The notes beneath the pieces are model-generated. The model searched no databases and was not told where the DNA came from. It was given only the letters and a program-made list of their open reading frames with translations. A DNA stretch of 21,020 nucleotides from a virus. This document shows, piece by piece, positions 1 to 6,148 of the stretch. Numbering within the stretch: the stretch's first letter is position 1; every line of letters begins with the position of its first letter. The stretch lies in the IMG/VR virus record IMGVR_UViG_3300027852_000191, positions 1 through 21,020 of that record, one strand, 5' to 3'. The position numbers and the translations under genes are program-made.

Positions 1-2
1 AG

Positions 3-599
3 CCGACTGACTGGGTCCCGAGTGATGATGGTAAGAAGGCAGCAGAAGAGGGAAAGTATCTCAAGCGTATCGGAAAAGCCACTGGAGTATCAACCAGTAG
101 TAATGGAGGAATACTCCTTACCTCCCTTGCCAATGCCGGGTACACCGACATGGGACCGGACATATCCCAATTCGAGGGGATGGTATGTCATGTGATACGA
201 GTGGCATCACCAAAGAGGTCGGGATTGGTACGATCCGAGAAGAAGAAGTTTGAAGATCCAGGTATCCTTACCGTGGACGAGATCAAGTCCCTACCCGGGA
301 AGAAGGGAAAGGGAGCTGGGAAGGCGGCTAAGGCTACGGAACCTGCAGACAAGTCCGGAAATTCCACCCGGGGCGATAATGACATTGAAGGTAAAGCAAT
401 AGTCTTAATCCTGGGCGAACTTGCCAAGAACCCTGACGGGGTAACCAGAGCCACACTACCAGCCGAAATCTTTAAACTCATGGCAGATGAAGATGCCAAT
501 GTTAGAAATGAGACTGTGCAGTTGGTTTACAATGATGAATTCCTCGGAGATGAGGATCGGCCCTGGAATTATGCAAATGGGGTTGTAACGCCTAAATAA
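3..599 (+). CDS. Partial phage protein of unknown function, 5' end outside window
   Basis: The reading frame is open to the left edge, so the start codon lies outside the window; 198 residues are visible before TAA. The N-terminal part is compact and glycine-rich. A low-complexity Lys/Ala/Gly linker follows (around residues 97-120). The last ~65 residues look helical and could be a winged-helix-like tail. I do not recognise the family. It precedes an exonuclease and a Sak4-like ATPase, the place where phages often carry a single-stranded DNA binding or recombination accessory protein, but that role is inferred from position only. A first ATG at 150 exists but has no ribosome binding site, and the upstream codons read as protein. 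Confidence 0.7.
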   Translation, partial: PTDWVPSDDGKKAAEEGKYLKRIGKATGVSTSSNGGILLTSLANAGYTDMGPDISQFEGMVCHVIRVASPKRSGLVRSEKKKFEDPGILTVDEIKSLPGKKGKGAGKAAKATEPADKSGNSTRGDNDIEGKAIVLILGELAKNPDGVTRATLPAEIFKLMADEDANVRNETVQLVYNDEFLGDEDRPWNYANGVVTPK

Positions 600-624
600 A
601 GGTGGGGTTGTAATGCCTAGATAA
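579..624 (+). repeat. Imperfect 21-bp direct duplication over a stop codon
   Basis: Positions 579-599 and 604-624 are the same 21 bases with two transitions (C/T and A/G). The first copy encodes the last residues and TAA stop of the upstream gene. The second copy is intergenic. It looks like a local tandem duplication. Confidence 0.7.
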
Positions 625-634
625 CAGTAACCGG

Positions 635-674
635 GGGCTGGGTTCAGGGATGGTAATGACCCCGAACCCAGCCC
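635..674 (+). promoter_or_regulatory. Stable hairpin upstream of the exonuclease gene
   Basis: GGGCTGGGTTC (635-645) is perfectly complementary to GAACCCAGCCC (664-674), an 11-bp stem. The 18-nt loop can add a short GGG/CCC inner stem. The hairpin ends 10 nt before the purine-rich ribosome binding site (684-694) of the next gene. No U-tract follows, so it is not a typical terminator. A processing or translation-control element is an inference. Confidence 0.6.
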
Positions 675-697
675 ACAAACACAAAGGGGAAAGGAAA

Positions 698-1285
698 ATG
701 GAAGTTACCATCCTGGATGAGACAATTCCAGCAACATTAGGGGATAGTGGAGTACCACGCTCCGACACCCTACACCTATCAACAATAACAACCGACATAG
801 GAGATCGGCTTTTCAATACCGGGTACGGAGACTCCCCCATACAAAAACCCCAGGCGGAATTCGGGTTTGTCTGGGAAGAACTCCTCTCAATGGCGTTTGC
901 GGAAAGACACCGCGAAGAATGTATTTTCCGTCCTGGGGAGGTGATGTTGGATGGAATTACAGGTAGTCCGGATGGGATAAATATGGAGAAGTGGGAGTTG
1001 GAAGAATACAAAGCAACACGGAAATCTGCATCCAGGAGTGTTGAGGATTCATGGTATTGGATGACACAGATTAAAAGCTACATCCACATGATCAACCAGG
1101 GTAAGGGGGAGGATGAAGGTGGTAAGATGAATTCCTGCATACTCCGGGTATTGTACATCAATGGGGATTACAAACCCCCTACCCCGAAGTACGTGGTATA
1201 TCGGTTGGTGTTTTCTCAATTGGAATTGAGGGAGAACTGGAACATGATACGGAATCATGCAGAGTCAAGGGGGTGGGTGAAATGA
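698..1285 (+). CDS. PD-(D/E)XK nuclease, RecB/Cas4-like exonuclease
   Basis: 195 residues. The nuclease core is visible: Glu60/61 in a helix (FVWEELLS), then SPDG with Asp92, then EEYK giving Glu103-x-Lys105, and QIKSY (Gln124-xxx-Tyr128), the QxxxY motif typical of RecB, AddB and Cas4 nucleases. The family cleaves DNA using metal ions held by these acidic residues. The chosen ATG at 698 follows AAGGGGAAAGG; in-frame ATGs at 650 and 656 lie inside the upstream hairpin and have weak binding sites. The stop overlaps the next ATG. Placement two genes before a Sak4-like ATPase suggests it makes single-stranded ends for phage recombination, which is inferred. No fused helicase or Fe-S cysteine set is present. 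Confidence 0.82.
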   Translation: MEVTILDETIPATLGDSGVPRSDTLHLSTITTDIGDRLFNTGYGDSPIQKPQAEFGFVWEELLSMAFAERHREECIFRPGEVMLDGITGSPDGINMEKWELEEYKATRKSASRSVEDSWYWMTQIKSYIHMINQGKGEDEGGKMNSCILRVLYINGDYKPPTPKYVVYRLVFSQLELRENWNMIRNHAESRGWVK

Positions 1286-1851
1286 AGGAGGGGGAGTTTG
1301 GTTGGGAACTATCCCTACTAAAAAGAGTACTACGGGGTGGGTTGTGGGAACTGGCAGTAAAGGAAAAAGCCATTCTCGCTGGGGGAATGCTCACACGAAT
1401 ATTCACTAAAGAGGGGGGCGGAGATCTGGACTTCTTCTTTACCACAAAGGAGCATGCTGATAGTTTTGTCTTGGGGTTGGATGGCTACTATCCACAGCCA
1501 GCTACCAAAGATAGAGAATATGCCGCACTTTTCACCCAAGAAGGAAAATTGGATATACACGTTGTCTTTGACCCGGTTTTTCCCAATGGGGCAAAAAGTG
1601 TCATTGATGATTTTGACCTTTCAATTTGCATGGCGGCGTATGACTTCGGGAAGGAGGATGGGGATGGGTTTGTGTTTGGTGATACCTTCCTCCAAGATGT
1701 TCAAAATAGGGAATTCACAATCCTAAAACCACTACTTGCATTTCCAGTTCACCACCTTATTCGGATAACCAAGTACCTAAACCGAGGGTATAGGCTTTTA
1801 AACCCTGAAATACTGGATGAGTTTGAAAAAGAGGAGAAGATGCCACTATGA
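1282..1851 (+). CDS. Nucleotidyltransferase-fold protein
   Basis: 189 residues. The motif LAGGMLTRI (Gly34-Gly35) followed by GGGDLDFFF (Asp48-x-Asp50), with a third acidic residue in LDIHVVFD (Asp91), is the hGG...DhD...D pattern of the polymerase-beta-type nucleotidyltransferase fold. A conserved-looking stretch DDFDLSICMAAYDF and a basic R-x2-KYLNRGYR near the end also fit minimal phage and giant-virus nucleotidyltransferases as I recall them. Its substrate is unknown: tRNA-end addition, protein AMPylation or nucleotide chemistry are all possible. The ATG at 1282 overlaps the upstream TGA (ATGA); an in-frame GTG at 1273 is an alternative. It sits between an exonuclease and a Sak4-like ATPase and ends in ATGA overlap with the latter, so the three are probably cotranslated. 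Confidence 0.68.
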   Translation: MKEGEFGWELSLLKRVLRGGLWELAVKEKAILAGGMLTRIFTKEGGGDLDFFFTTKEHADSFVLGLDGYYPQPATKDREYAALFTQEGKLDIHVVFDPVFPNGAKSVIDDFDLSICMAAYDFGKEDGDGFVFGDTFLQDVQNREFTILKPLLAFPVHHLIRITKYLNRGYRLLNPEILDEFEKEEKMPL

Positions 1852-2579
1852 GTAATGTCACCATCAATGATGCCCTATCAAAACTAGGAGGAGTAGACGC
1901 CACCACAATAACCACCACCCCGAGAATGATTCTGGGGTTGGACGGATTAGAGAAAAGTGGAAAAACCCATTTCTCCCTTACCGCCCCGGACCCAATAGGA
2001 TACATTTCCCTGGATGTTGGATTGGAGGGGGTGGTACACAAGTTCAAACACAAGAGGATACAGGTATTTGAATACGACGTCCCCCTGCCCACTCCAGATG
2101 ATGCAGAACCAGTGGATTACCTGAAACTATGGGGAGAGGTGCGACGAACCTATACCTCACTCCTCATTACCAAGGAGGTACGGACGGTAATAGTGGACAC
2201 TGGTACGGAATTGTGGGAGTTGAATAGGCTGGCCCGATTCGGAAAACTCAGCAACATAAAACCCCATCACTATGGACCAGTGAATGCGGAGTATAGACAA
2301 TTGATAAAGTCGGCGTTCAATTCCGATAAAAACCTCATCATCATTCACCGGCTCAAAGACCAGTATATAAATGACAAGAGGACGGGGGAGTTAGAGCGAG
2401 CAGGGTTTAAGGATACTGGATTTCAGGTACAGTGTAATGTTTTGGTGTATTTTGATAAAGAAGAAGGGGAATTCAAATTAAAAGTTACAGATTCTCGACA
2501 CAACCCAAACGTGCGGGAGTTGGAGCTATCCGGAAGTATGGTGGATTTTGGGGTTTTGAGTAGTATGGTGATGGGGTAG
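1848..2579 (+). CDS. Sak4-like RecA-fold ATPase (phage recombination)
   Basis: 243 residues. Walker A is GLEKSGKT (residues 33-40) and Walker B is VRTVIVDTGTELWEL with Asp117. The short RecA core and its place next to a PD-(D/E)XK exonuclease match the phage Sak4 group of single-strand annealing or recombination ATPases. Such proteins use ATP and normally work with a phage SSB. The ATG overlaps the TGA of the preceding gene. A purine-rich GAGGAGAAG lies upstream at a slightly long spacing, so translational coupling is likely. The stop codon is embedded in a G-rich repeat. A non-recombination RecA-like ATPase is the main alternative. Confidence 0.8.
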   Translation: MSNVTINDALSKLGGVDATTITTTPRMILGLDGLEKSGKTHFSLTAPDPIGYISLDVGLEGVVHKFKHKRIQVFEYDVPLPTPDDAEPVDYLKLWGEVRRTYTSLLITKEVRTVIVDTGTELWELNRLARFGKLSNIKPHHYGPVNAEYRQLIKSAFNSDKNLIIIHRLKDQYINDKRTGELERAGFKDTGFQVQCNVLVYFDKEEGEFKLKVTDSRHNPNVRELELSGSMVDFGVLSSMVMG

Positions 2580-2602
2580 GGCTTGGGGTAGGGGTAGGGG
2601 TA
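2573..2602 (+). repeat. G-rich hexamer repeat, possible G-quadruplex
   Basis: Four GGGG runs (2573-2576, 2585-2588, 2591-2594, 2597-2600), the last three in perfect GGGGTA register. It overlaps the stop codon of the Sak4-like gene and resembles a telomere-type microsatellite. Confidence 0.75.
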
Positions 2603-2638
2603 GGTAGTATCCCAAGGGGGATGAAGGGGGTAAAGGGT

Positions 2639-2725
2639 ATGAAAGAAATGGGTGGAGAAATAAATGTTGGACTGGGAATAGGCTGGCCCGTGACTCACTG
2701 GATGCCGGAGCCGGATTACCCGTAA
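2639..2725 (+). CDS. Possible 28-residue microprotein with DUF551-like tail
   Basis: ATG at 2639 follows AAGGGGG with 8-nt spacing; an in-frame ATG at 2621 is less likely. The peptide ends in VTHWMPEPDYP. From memory this resembles the C-terminal motif of DUF551 proteins (THWMPLPEPP). The rest of that domain is absent, so this is either a true microprotein or a remnant. Parts of it match other places in the window: 17 bases at 2666-2682 equal 5752-5768, and 15 bases at 2676-2690 equal 2222-2236. Confidence 0.3.
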   Translation: MKEMGGEINVGLGIGWPVTHWMPEPDYP

Positions 2726-2760
2726 GACCCCGTGATAGTGGAATGGAGGATATAGGTAAA

Positions 2761-2922
2761 ATGGAAAAGGATGTGGTGAAAAAGGAATTACAATACACCA
2801 AGAGTCTGGTGGAGACACTAAGAACCAGGATAGTGAAATCCGAGCAGGAAGTGTTAAAATTGAAAATTCGGATTAGGAGACTGGAGACAAAGGTAAAGGA
2901 ACTGGGAATCGATTCCCCATAA
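2761..2922 (+). CDS. Small coiled-coil protein
   Basis: 53 residues from ATG 2761, or 59 from ATG 2743 in the same frame. I prefer 2761 because GGAGG at 2745-2749 precedes it, although the 11-nt spacer is long. The whole protein is one charged amphipathic helix with Leu/Ile/Val at heptad-like spacing (for example VLKLKIRIRRLETKVKEL), predicted to form a coiled coil. It has no cysteine, signal peptide or membrane segment. I do not recognise a family. Its place between recombination genes suggests a small accessory or oligomerising protein, inferred from position only. Confidence 0.6.
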   Translation: MEKDVVKKELQYTKSLVETLRTRIVKSEQEVLKLKIRIRRLETKVKELGIDSP

Positions 2923-2949
2923 CGAGTTGGTAGAATGGCTCACCGATAT

Positions 2950-2974
2950 GTTATGGAGCAGGAATGAAGGAGAA
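2950..2974 (+). repeat. Leader repeat copy 1, includes ribosome binding site
   Basis: 25 nt matching 4140-4164 with one G/A difference. The core is TTATGGAGCAGGAAT followed by AAGGAGAA. Each copy supplies the ribosome binding site of the gene right after it (2981 and 4171). Confidence 0.8.
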
Positions 2975-2980
2975 TAACAA

Positions 2981-3328
2981 GTGGAAACCATAGACGAAGA
3001 CATGGTAATGAAGCAAATAAGAGAGGATTTAGAGCAAAACCCCAAAACACCACTTATTGAACGAGAGATATGTCGTAACAACCCGGATGCAAAATTCACC
3101 ATAACCGATGAATTGAATCTTGGAGAAGATGAGGCAATTGTTTGTCTTGGGGTGGCTGGAGGGGAGGGTATCGGTCCCAAATTCACAACATGGAATACTA
3201 TAAGGTTTGATACGAAAGGTCTTGACACAGCTACTCTTGAGGAACGGGTGGCTGGTATAATTAGTTTGATATTGGTGGAATCAGCAAAACATTTTAGATG
3301 GGTCAAAGAAGAGTCGGTGTGGAGTTAG
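2981..3328 (+). CDS. Conserved-looking phage protein of unknown function
   Basis: 115 residues from a GTG start, chosen because AAGGAG lies 7 nt upstream and no ATG fits better. The protein is acidic. Its N-terminal third is helical; the middle has a beta-rich stretch around residues 50-80 and the last third a helix (VAGIISLILVESAKHFRW). No catalytic motif or known family is recognised. Its 3' end overlaps the convergent minus-strand gene 3303-3518 by 26 bases. It lies just after the first copy of a duplicated leader, so it may belong to the same inserted block as the minus-strand cassette. Confidence 0.65.
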   Translation: METIDEDMVMKQIREDLEQNPKTPLIEREICRNNPDAKFTITDELNLGEDEAIVCLGVAGGEGIGPKFTTWNTIRFDTKGLDTATLEERVAGIISLILVESAKHFRWVKEESVWS

Positions 3329-3518
3329 GTTTACCTTTTTCACAAAAGGAGCATCCGTGTTCTTTTATAAAATCAAAGGCATCGGAGATGGAAAAACTCT
3401 TGCCGTCCCATTCAACAAAGGTTGTGCTTACCGATCTTCCTATTGCTTGGAGGTTCTGTCCAAGACATGTTTGATCATTGAAATAACAACACTTGGTTGG
3501 ATCAACTTTGTTCTTCAT
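3303..3518 (-). CDS. Small cysteine-containing protein, minus-strand cassette
   Basis: 71 residues. The start is ATG 3518, with AAAGGA 6 nt upstream on the minus strand; longer forms reaching 3599 would overlap the preceding gene. Cysteines at 10, 11, 18, 56 and 59 (KCCYFNDQTC and CSFC) could bind a metal. No family is recognised. It lies 25 nt after the membrane zinc-ribbon gene 3544-3987 and is probably cotranscribed with it. The 3' end overlaps the plus-strand gene ending at 3328. Base composition looks more AT-rich than the flanking plus-strand genes, suggesting separate acquisition. Confidence 0.65.
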   Translation of the reverse strand: MKNKVDPTKCCYFNDQTCLGQNLQAIGRSVSTTFVEWDGKSFSISDAFDFIKEHGCSFCEKGKPNSTPTLL

Positions 3519-3543
3519 TTTGATTCCTTTGGAGAAATTGATG

Positions 3544-3987
3544 TTAAGTAACTCGAATGCGGTTTGGTATGAAAGTGTGACCACAGGAAGAACAAACACG
3601 GCTATCGTCTCGGGTTATCTCTTTGTCACAGTTTGGGCATTTTTTAAGATACTTGGCCCCACATTGACAATAATTTTCTACGGATTTTATACTGATTCCA
3701 GAATTACAATCAGGGCAGTATTTATAATATTGTTGTTTCTCGGGAGGGAATAATGGATTGGACAATTTTAATTGAGTATATACGACCGATAGAAGAACCA
3801 AAGCAATGGTTGCCCATAGTGGTGTTGGTGTTTTTAGTGTTTGAACTAAAATATCTAATGTTCCTGTCGCCAAATAAACAAGAGTTGGTATTCCAATTAC
3901 AGCGATCAGAGTTGTTAGAACTATACTATGAAGGGAGGATAAGAGAATATTTACTAACTTTTTTAGCAGTGGTTTTAGCTTGGTCAC
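3544..3987 (-). CDS. Two-TM membrane protein with double zinc ribbon
   Basis: 147 residues from GTG 3987; an in-frame stop lies 13 nt upstream, so no longer start exists. Two hydrophobic segments (about 20-43 and 57-73) are membrane helices. They are followed by two zinc ribbons: Cys91, 94, 107, 109 and Cys117, 120, 132, 135 (KYCPDC, YCQCG, KKCPNCDK, VCSSCGHTF). The topology suggests an inner-membrane protein with a metal-binding head. It is encoded opposite to all its neighbours and heads a two-gene cassette. A role in superinfection exclusion or another host-facing function is plausible for such a cassette but is inference. The same segment has shorter plus-strand frames, which I take as shadows because the cysteine pattern is on this strand. 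Confidence 0.75.
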   Translation of the reverse strand: MTKLKPLLKKLVNILLSSLHSIVLTTLIAVIGIPTLVYLATGTLDILVQTLKTPTPLWATIALVLLSVVYTQLKLSNPLFPPEKQQYYKYCPDCNSGISIKSVENYCQCGAKYLKKCPNCDKEITRDDSRVCSSCGHTFIPNRIRVT

Positions 3988-4085
3988 TTGTTTACTTCTT
4001 TAGTGGTCTAGCTGTAGTATAGGATTAAGTAGGACTATATAATGCAAGATTTGTACCCAAACTGAGAGGTGGAGGACAACCTTCC

Positions 4086-4146
4086 CCATAACCACCACAT
4101 GAAGACGGATACGGAAAAAACTGTACCGCTTATGTGGTGGTTATGG
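4086..4146 (+). promoter_or_regulatory. 15-bp perfect inverted repeat in the 4171 leader
   Basis: Left arm 4086-4100 and right arm 4132-4146 (ATGTGGTGGTTATGG) are perfectly complementary, with a 31-nt loop. The right arm runs into the second leader repeat and ends 10 nt before the AAGGAG of the gene at 4171. The surrounding 3988-4170 region has no gene. A TATAAT at 4038-4043 could be a -10 box for a plus-strand promoter, but no good -35 box is visible. Confidence 0.7.
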
Positions 4147-4164
4147 AGCAGGAATAAAGGAGAA
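4140..4164 (+). repeat. Leader repeat copy 2, includes ribosome binding site
   Basis: Second copy of the 25-nt element at 2950-2974, one mismatch. Its first bases form part of the right arm of the inverted repeat, and its AAGGAG serves the gene at 4171. The two copies bracket gene 2981-3328 and the minus-strand cassette. Confidence 0.8.
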
Positions 4165-4170
4165 AACTGT

Positions 4171-4725
4171 ATGATAAGAGAACATTGGGAGGAAAGATTC
4201 AGGAAAAGGTTGGAGCTGTCCAGGTCAAAGGAAGAGGATTATGGGAGTGAGGACATCCCCAACGCCAACTTCCATCGGGTAGCGGAGTTGTGCCGGATAT
4301 TAAAAGTGGATATTACCAAACCCGAGGGGGTGACATTGTTCCACATCACACACAAGCTGGATCGGGTGTGTAACCTGCTTCTGGATGGGAGGATGCCGAA
4401 TAATGAAAGTGTGGAAGACACCCTTGCCGATATGCAAAACTACATCGACATACTCCAGGACATACGGGAAGAACGGAATGCAGGTCCTGCGGTGAAGTTT
4501 TATGAAAATTACGCAAATTCCAGGGAGGAGGACATTCAGGAGAAGGAGAAGGGGGTAACCGATAATTACATTGGAGTGGGCATGACTTGTGAAGAATTTC
4601 CAGACGCCCACAAGGAGATGGAAGCAGACCCGGGTAGTGTTTACAAACACAAATACAACGAAAGACAGAATAGGCGCTCAAAGGAACGAGCAGAACAGGA
4701 GACGAAGATATTATGCCCAAAATAA
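4171..4725 (+). CDS. Helical protein, possibly DUF1599/Nmad1-like
   Basis: 184 residues. ATG 4171 has AAGGAG 8 nt upstream; a longer frame back to 4069 would run through the hairpin and is rejected. Residues ~34-100 are all helical, with FHRVAELCRIL, then ITKPEGVTLFHITHKLDRV, then ESVEDTLADMQNYIDIL. This order, with an Asp-xxx-Asp-xxx-Tyr style end, resembles small phage MazG-like all-alpha proteins called nucleotide-modification-associated domain 1 (DUF1599, DUF6378). That match is from memory and uncertain. The C-terminal third is charged and low in complexity. If right, it might act in nucleotide metabolism or base modification. It overlaps the next gene by 13 bases. Confidence 0.65.
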   Translation: MIREHWEERFRKRLELSRSKEEDYGSEDIPNANFHRVAELCRILKVDITKPEGVTLFHITHKLDRVCNLLLDGRMPNNESVEDTLADMQNYIDILQDIREERNAGPAVKFYENYANSREEDIQEKEKGVTDNYIGVGMTCEEFPDAHKEMEADPGSVYKHKYNERQNRRSKERAEQETKILCPK

Positions 4726-4916
4726 CAGAGATACAGGCGTACAAGACAACGAATGGGGAGTTGTTCTTGGATAGGGAATTGGCGGAACAGTGTCAGGAAG
4801 CGGTGGATAGGGCAACCAAGATTCATAATTGGGTAGAGGAGCATTGCTGCTACGATATGTCAAAACAGGATATATCCAACGCATTAATTGAGGATGGCGA
4901 TGAACTTGGAATATGA
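4713..4916 (+). CDS. Small conserved phage protein (AYKTxxGxxFxD type)
   Basis: 67 residues. The N-terminus IQAYKTTNGELFLDRELAEQ follows a pattern common in very small phage proteins, where a short beta hairpin precedes a helix; no function is known to me. The C-terminus is acidic, with CC at residues 45-46. ATG 4713 lies inside the 3' end of the previous gene, with AGGAG 11 nt upstream, so coupling to the upstream gene is likely. The TGA stop is followed within 4 nt by a G11 tract. Confidence 0.65.
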   Translation: MPKITEIQAYKTTNGELFLDRELAEQCQEAVDRATKIHNWVEEHCCYDMSKQDISNALIEDGDELGI

Positions 4917-4920
4917 GGCT

Positions 4921-4931
4921 GGGGGGGGGGG
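4921..4931 (+). repeat. Homopolymer of 11 G
   Basis: An uninterrupted G11 run between two genes, 7 nt before the ATG at 4938. It probably provides the anti-SD contact for that gene. It is a likely site of length variation or sequencing error. Confidence 0.8.
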
Positions 4932-4937
4932 TTGGTA

Positions 4938-5171
4938 ATGATAATGAACCGACAGGAAAAACTAATCCTTGGTACAAGCTACATCATAGAGGGGTTGAGG
5001 ATACTCCAAGAGGCCACCACCGGGGATTATCAACATGAGGAGTCTATTGCACTTGTTCAAATACTTTCCCAAATGGAGATGGTGCAATTTAATTTAAAGA
5101 GGTGTTGGAATGAGTGGGAGGAATTTGTGAGGTGTGGGGGTAGAGGGAAGGAGATGGAAAATGACAAGTGA
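4938..5171 (+). CDS. Small helical protein of unknown function
   Basis: 77 residues from ATG 4938; ATG 4944 and TTG 4932 are in the same frame. The G-rich run ending at 4931 is the only visible ribosome binding site. The protein is predicted helical (ILGTSYIIEGLRILQEA, then IALVQILSQMEMVQFNLKRCWNEW), with no signal peptide and no recognised motif. The 3' end overlaps the next gene by 11 bases. It could be a small structural or regulatory accessory protein; nothing in the sequence decides. Confidence 0.6.
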   Translation: MIMNRQEKLILGTSYIIEGLRILQEATTGDYQHEESIALVQILSQMEMVQFNLKRCWNEWEEFVRCGGRGKEMENDK

Positions 5172-5400
5172 AGATGCAATTGTACACGCCTGTACCACAA
5201 TGACAATGGTTTACAAATCAATAAGAGACTATTCATTCCCTACGGATGGGTTCTGCTGTGTTTGCCATAACAAAGAAGTATACAAAAATGACGGAAGAAT
5301 ACTCACTTATATACGACAGGCCGTGGTTCAGCGGCTAATCCGGGATGGGTATTCCATTTACCATGGGTTTGATCCTATAACAGGTGGAGAACACGAATGA
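5161..5400 (+). CDS. Small protein of unknown function
   Basis: 79 residues. ATG 5161 has AAGGAG with 7-nt spacing; the longer frame from 5134 is rejected for lack of a site. Features are a CCVCHNKEVY segment (Cys35, 36, 38), possibly metal-binding though a full four-ligand set is not visible, and a C-terminal basic helix (YIRQAVVQRLIRDGY). The stop overlaps the ATG of the ERCC4 nuclease gene (ATGA), so it is probably cotranslated with it. Confidence 0.6.
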   Translation: MTSEDAIVHACTTMTMVYKSIRDYSFPTDGFCCVCHNKEVYKNDGRILTYIRQAVVQRLIRDGYSIYHGFDPITGGEHE

Positions 5401-6146
5401 TACTACTCGATAACAGAGTTGGATCAAAGGAACTACTCCCATTTTTCCAGTCCCACACCCACACCCCCACCCAACTCACACGATTGAAGTTTGCCGATAT
5501 TGCTTTTCTCGGGACAGGTGAAGGGGGAATTCCCACCCAAATTGGAATTGAAAGGAAGCGATTCGGCGATCTCCTATCATCGATATCCAGCGGAAGACTG
5601 TCATCCCACCAGCTTCCCGGATTGGTATCATCATACAATGTAGTATATCTCGTTGTTGAGGGTATCTGGAGGGTGAATGTGGACACGGGTATGGTGGAGA
5701 AGTGGTCTGGAAAGAAAAAGGGGTGGAGGGAATGGAGATTCGGGAATGAACGTTGGACTGGGAATAGGGTATATGGATACCTCAACACCCTGGAAATGAA
5801 AGCTGGAATCCACATCCACCACACCTCCACCCCAATGGAGACAGTACAGTGGACAAATCGATTATACAAGTGGTGGAGTAAAGGTTGGGATAAACACATA
5901 TCCCACATTGGTACCGGATGCGGGAAAATCCCCTCCCCTTGTGGGGGTATGGTACAATTAAGTAAACCAACCCTCAAGAGGAGAATTGCCGGCGAATTAC
6001 CAGGAATAGGGACAAAACTAAGCGGGGTGGTGGAAGGGTATTTTGATAGCGTAATGGAAATGGTGTTGGCGGGGGAGAAAGACTGGGTGAAAATCCCAGG
6101 TATTGGTAAAGGAATTGCAGAGAAGGTGGTTTCATCATTGAGGTAA
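5397..6146 (+). CDS. ERCC4/XPF-type nuclease with tandem HhH motifs
   Basis: 249 residues. The nuclease domain shows Asp5 in LLDNR, Asp34 in FADIAF, and IERKRFGDLL with Glu52-Arg53-Lys54, the ERKx3D signature of the XPF/MUS81 family. Two helix-hairpin-helix motifs follow near the C-terminus (LPGIGTKLSGVVEGYF and IPGIGKGIAEKVVSSL), which bind DNA. The family cuts branched or flapped DNA, so a role in processing replication or recombination intermediates is expected. It lacks the helicase domain of full XPF, as many archaeal, bacterial and phage versions do. ATG 5397 overlaps the upstream TGA. Confidence 0.87.
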   Translation: MILLDNRVGSKELLPFFQSHTHTPTQLTRLKFADIAFLGTGEGGIPTQIGIERKRFGDLLSSISSGRLSSHQLPGLVSSYNVVYLVVEGIWRVNVDTGMVEKWSGKKKGWREWRFGNERWTGNRVYGYLNTLEMKAGIHIHHTSTPMETVQWTNRLYKWWSKGWDKHISHIGTGCGKIPSPCGGMVQLSKPTLKRRIAGELPGIGTKLSGVVEGYFDSVMEMVLAGEKDWVKIPGIGKGIAEKVVSSLR

Positions 6147-6148
6147 GG

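Noticed and set aside
3493-4022. Two plus-strand hydrophobic frames in the cassette region
   Set aside because: They are antisense to a minus-strand protein with two TM helices and two clear zinc ribbons; the hydrophobicity is a shadow effect.
4713-5171. Read-through of TGA 4914-4916 fusing two small proteins
   Set aside because: The frames match only by the present length of the G11 run, the second gene has its own ATG, and no SECIS-like structure was noticed after this TGA.
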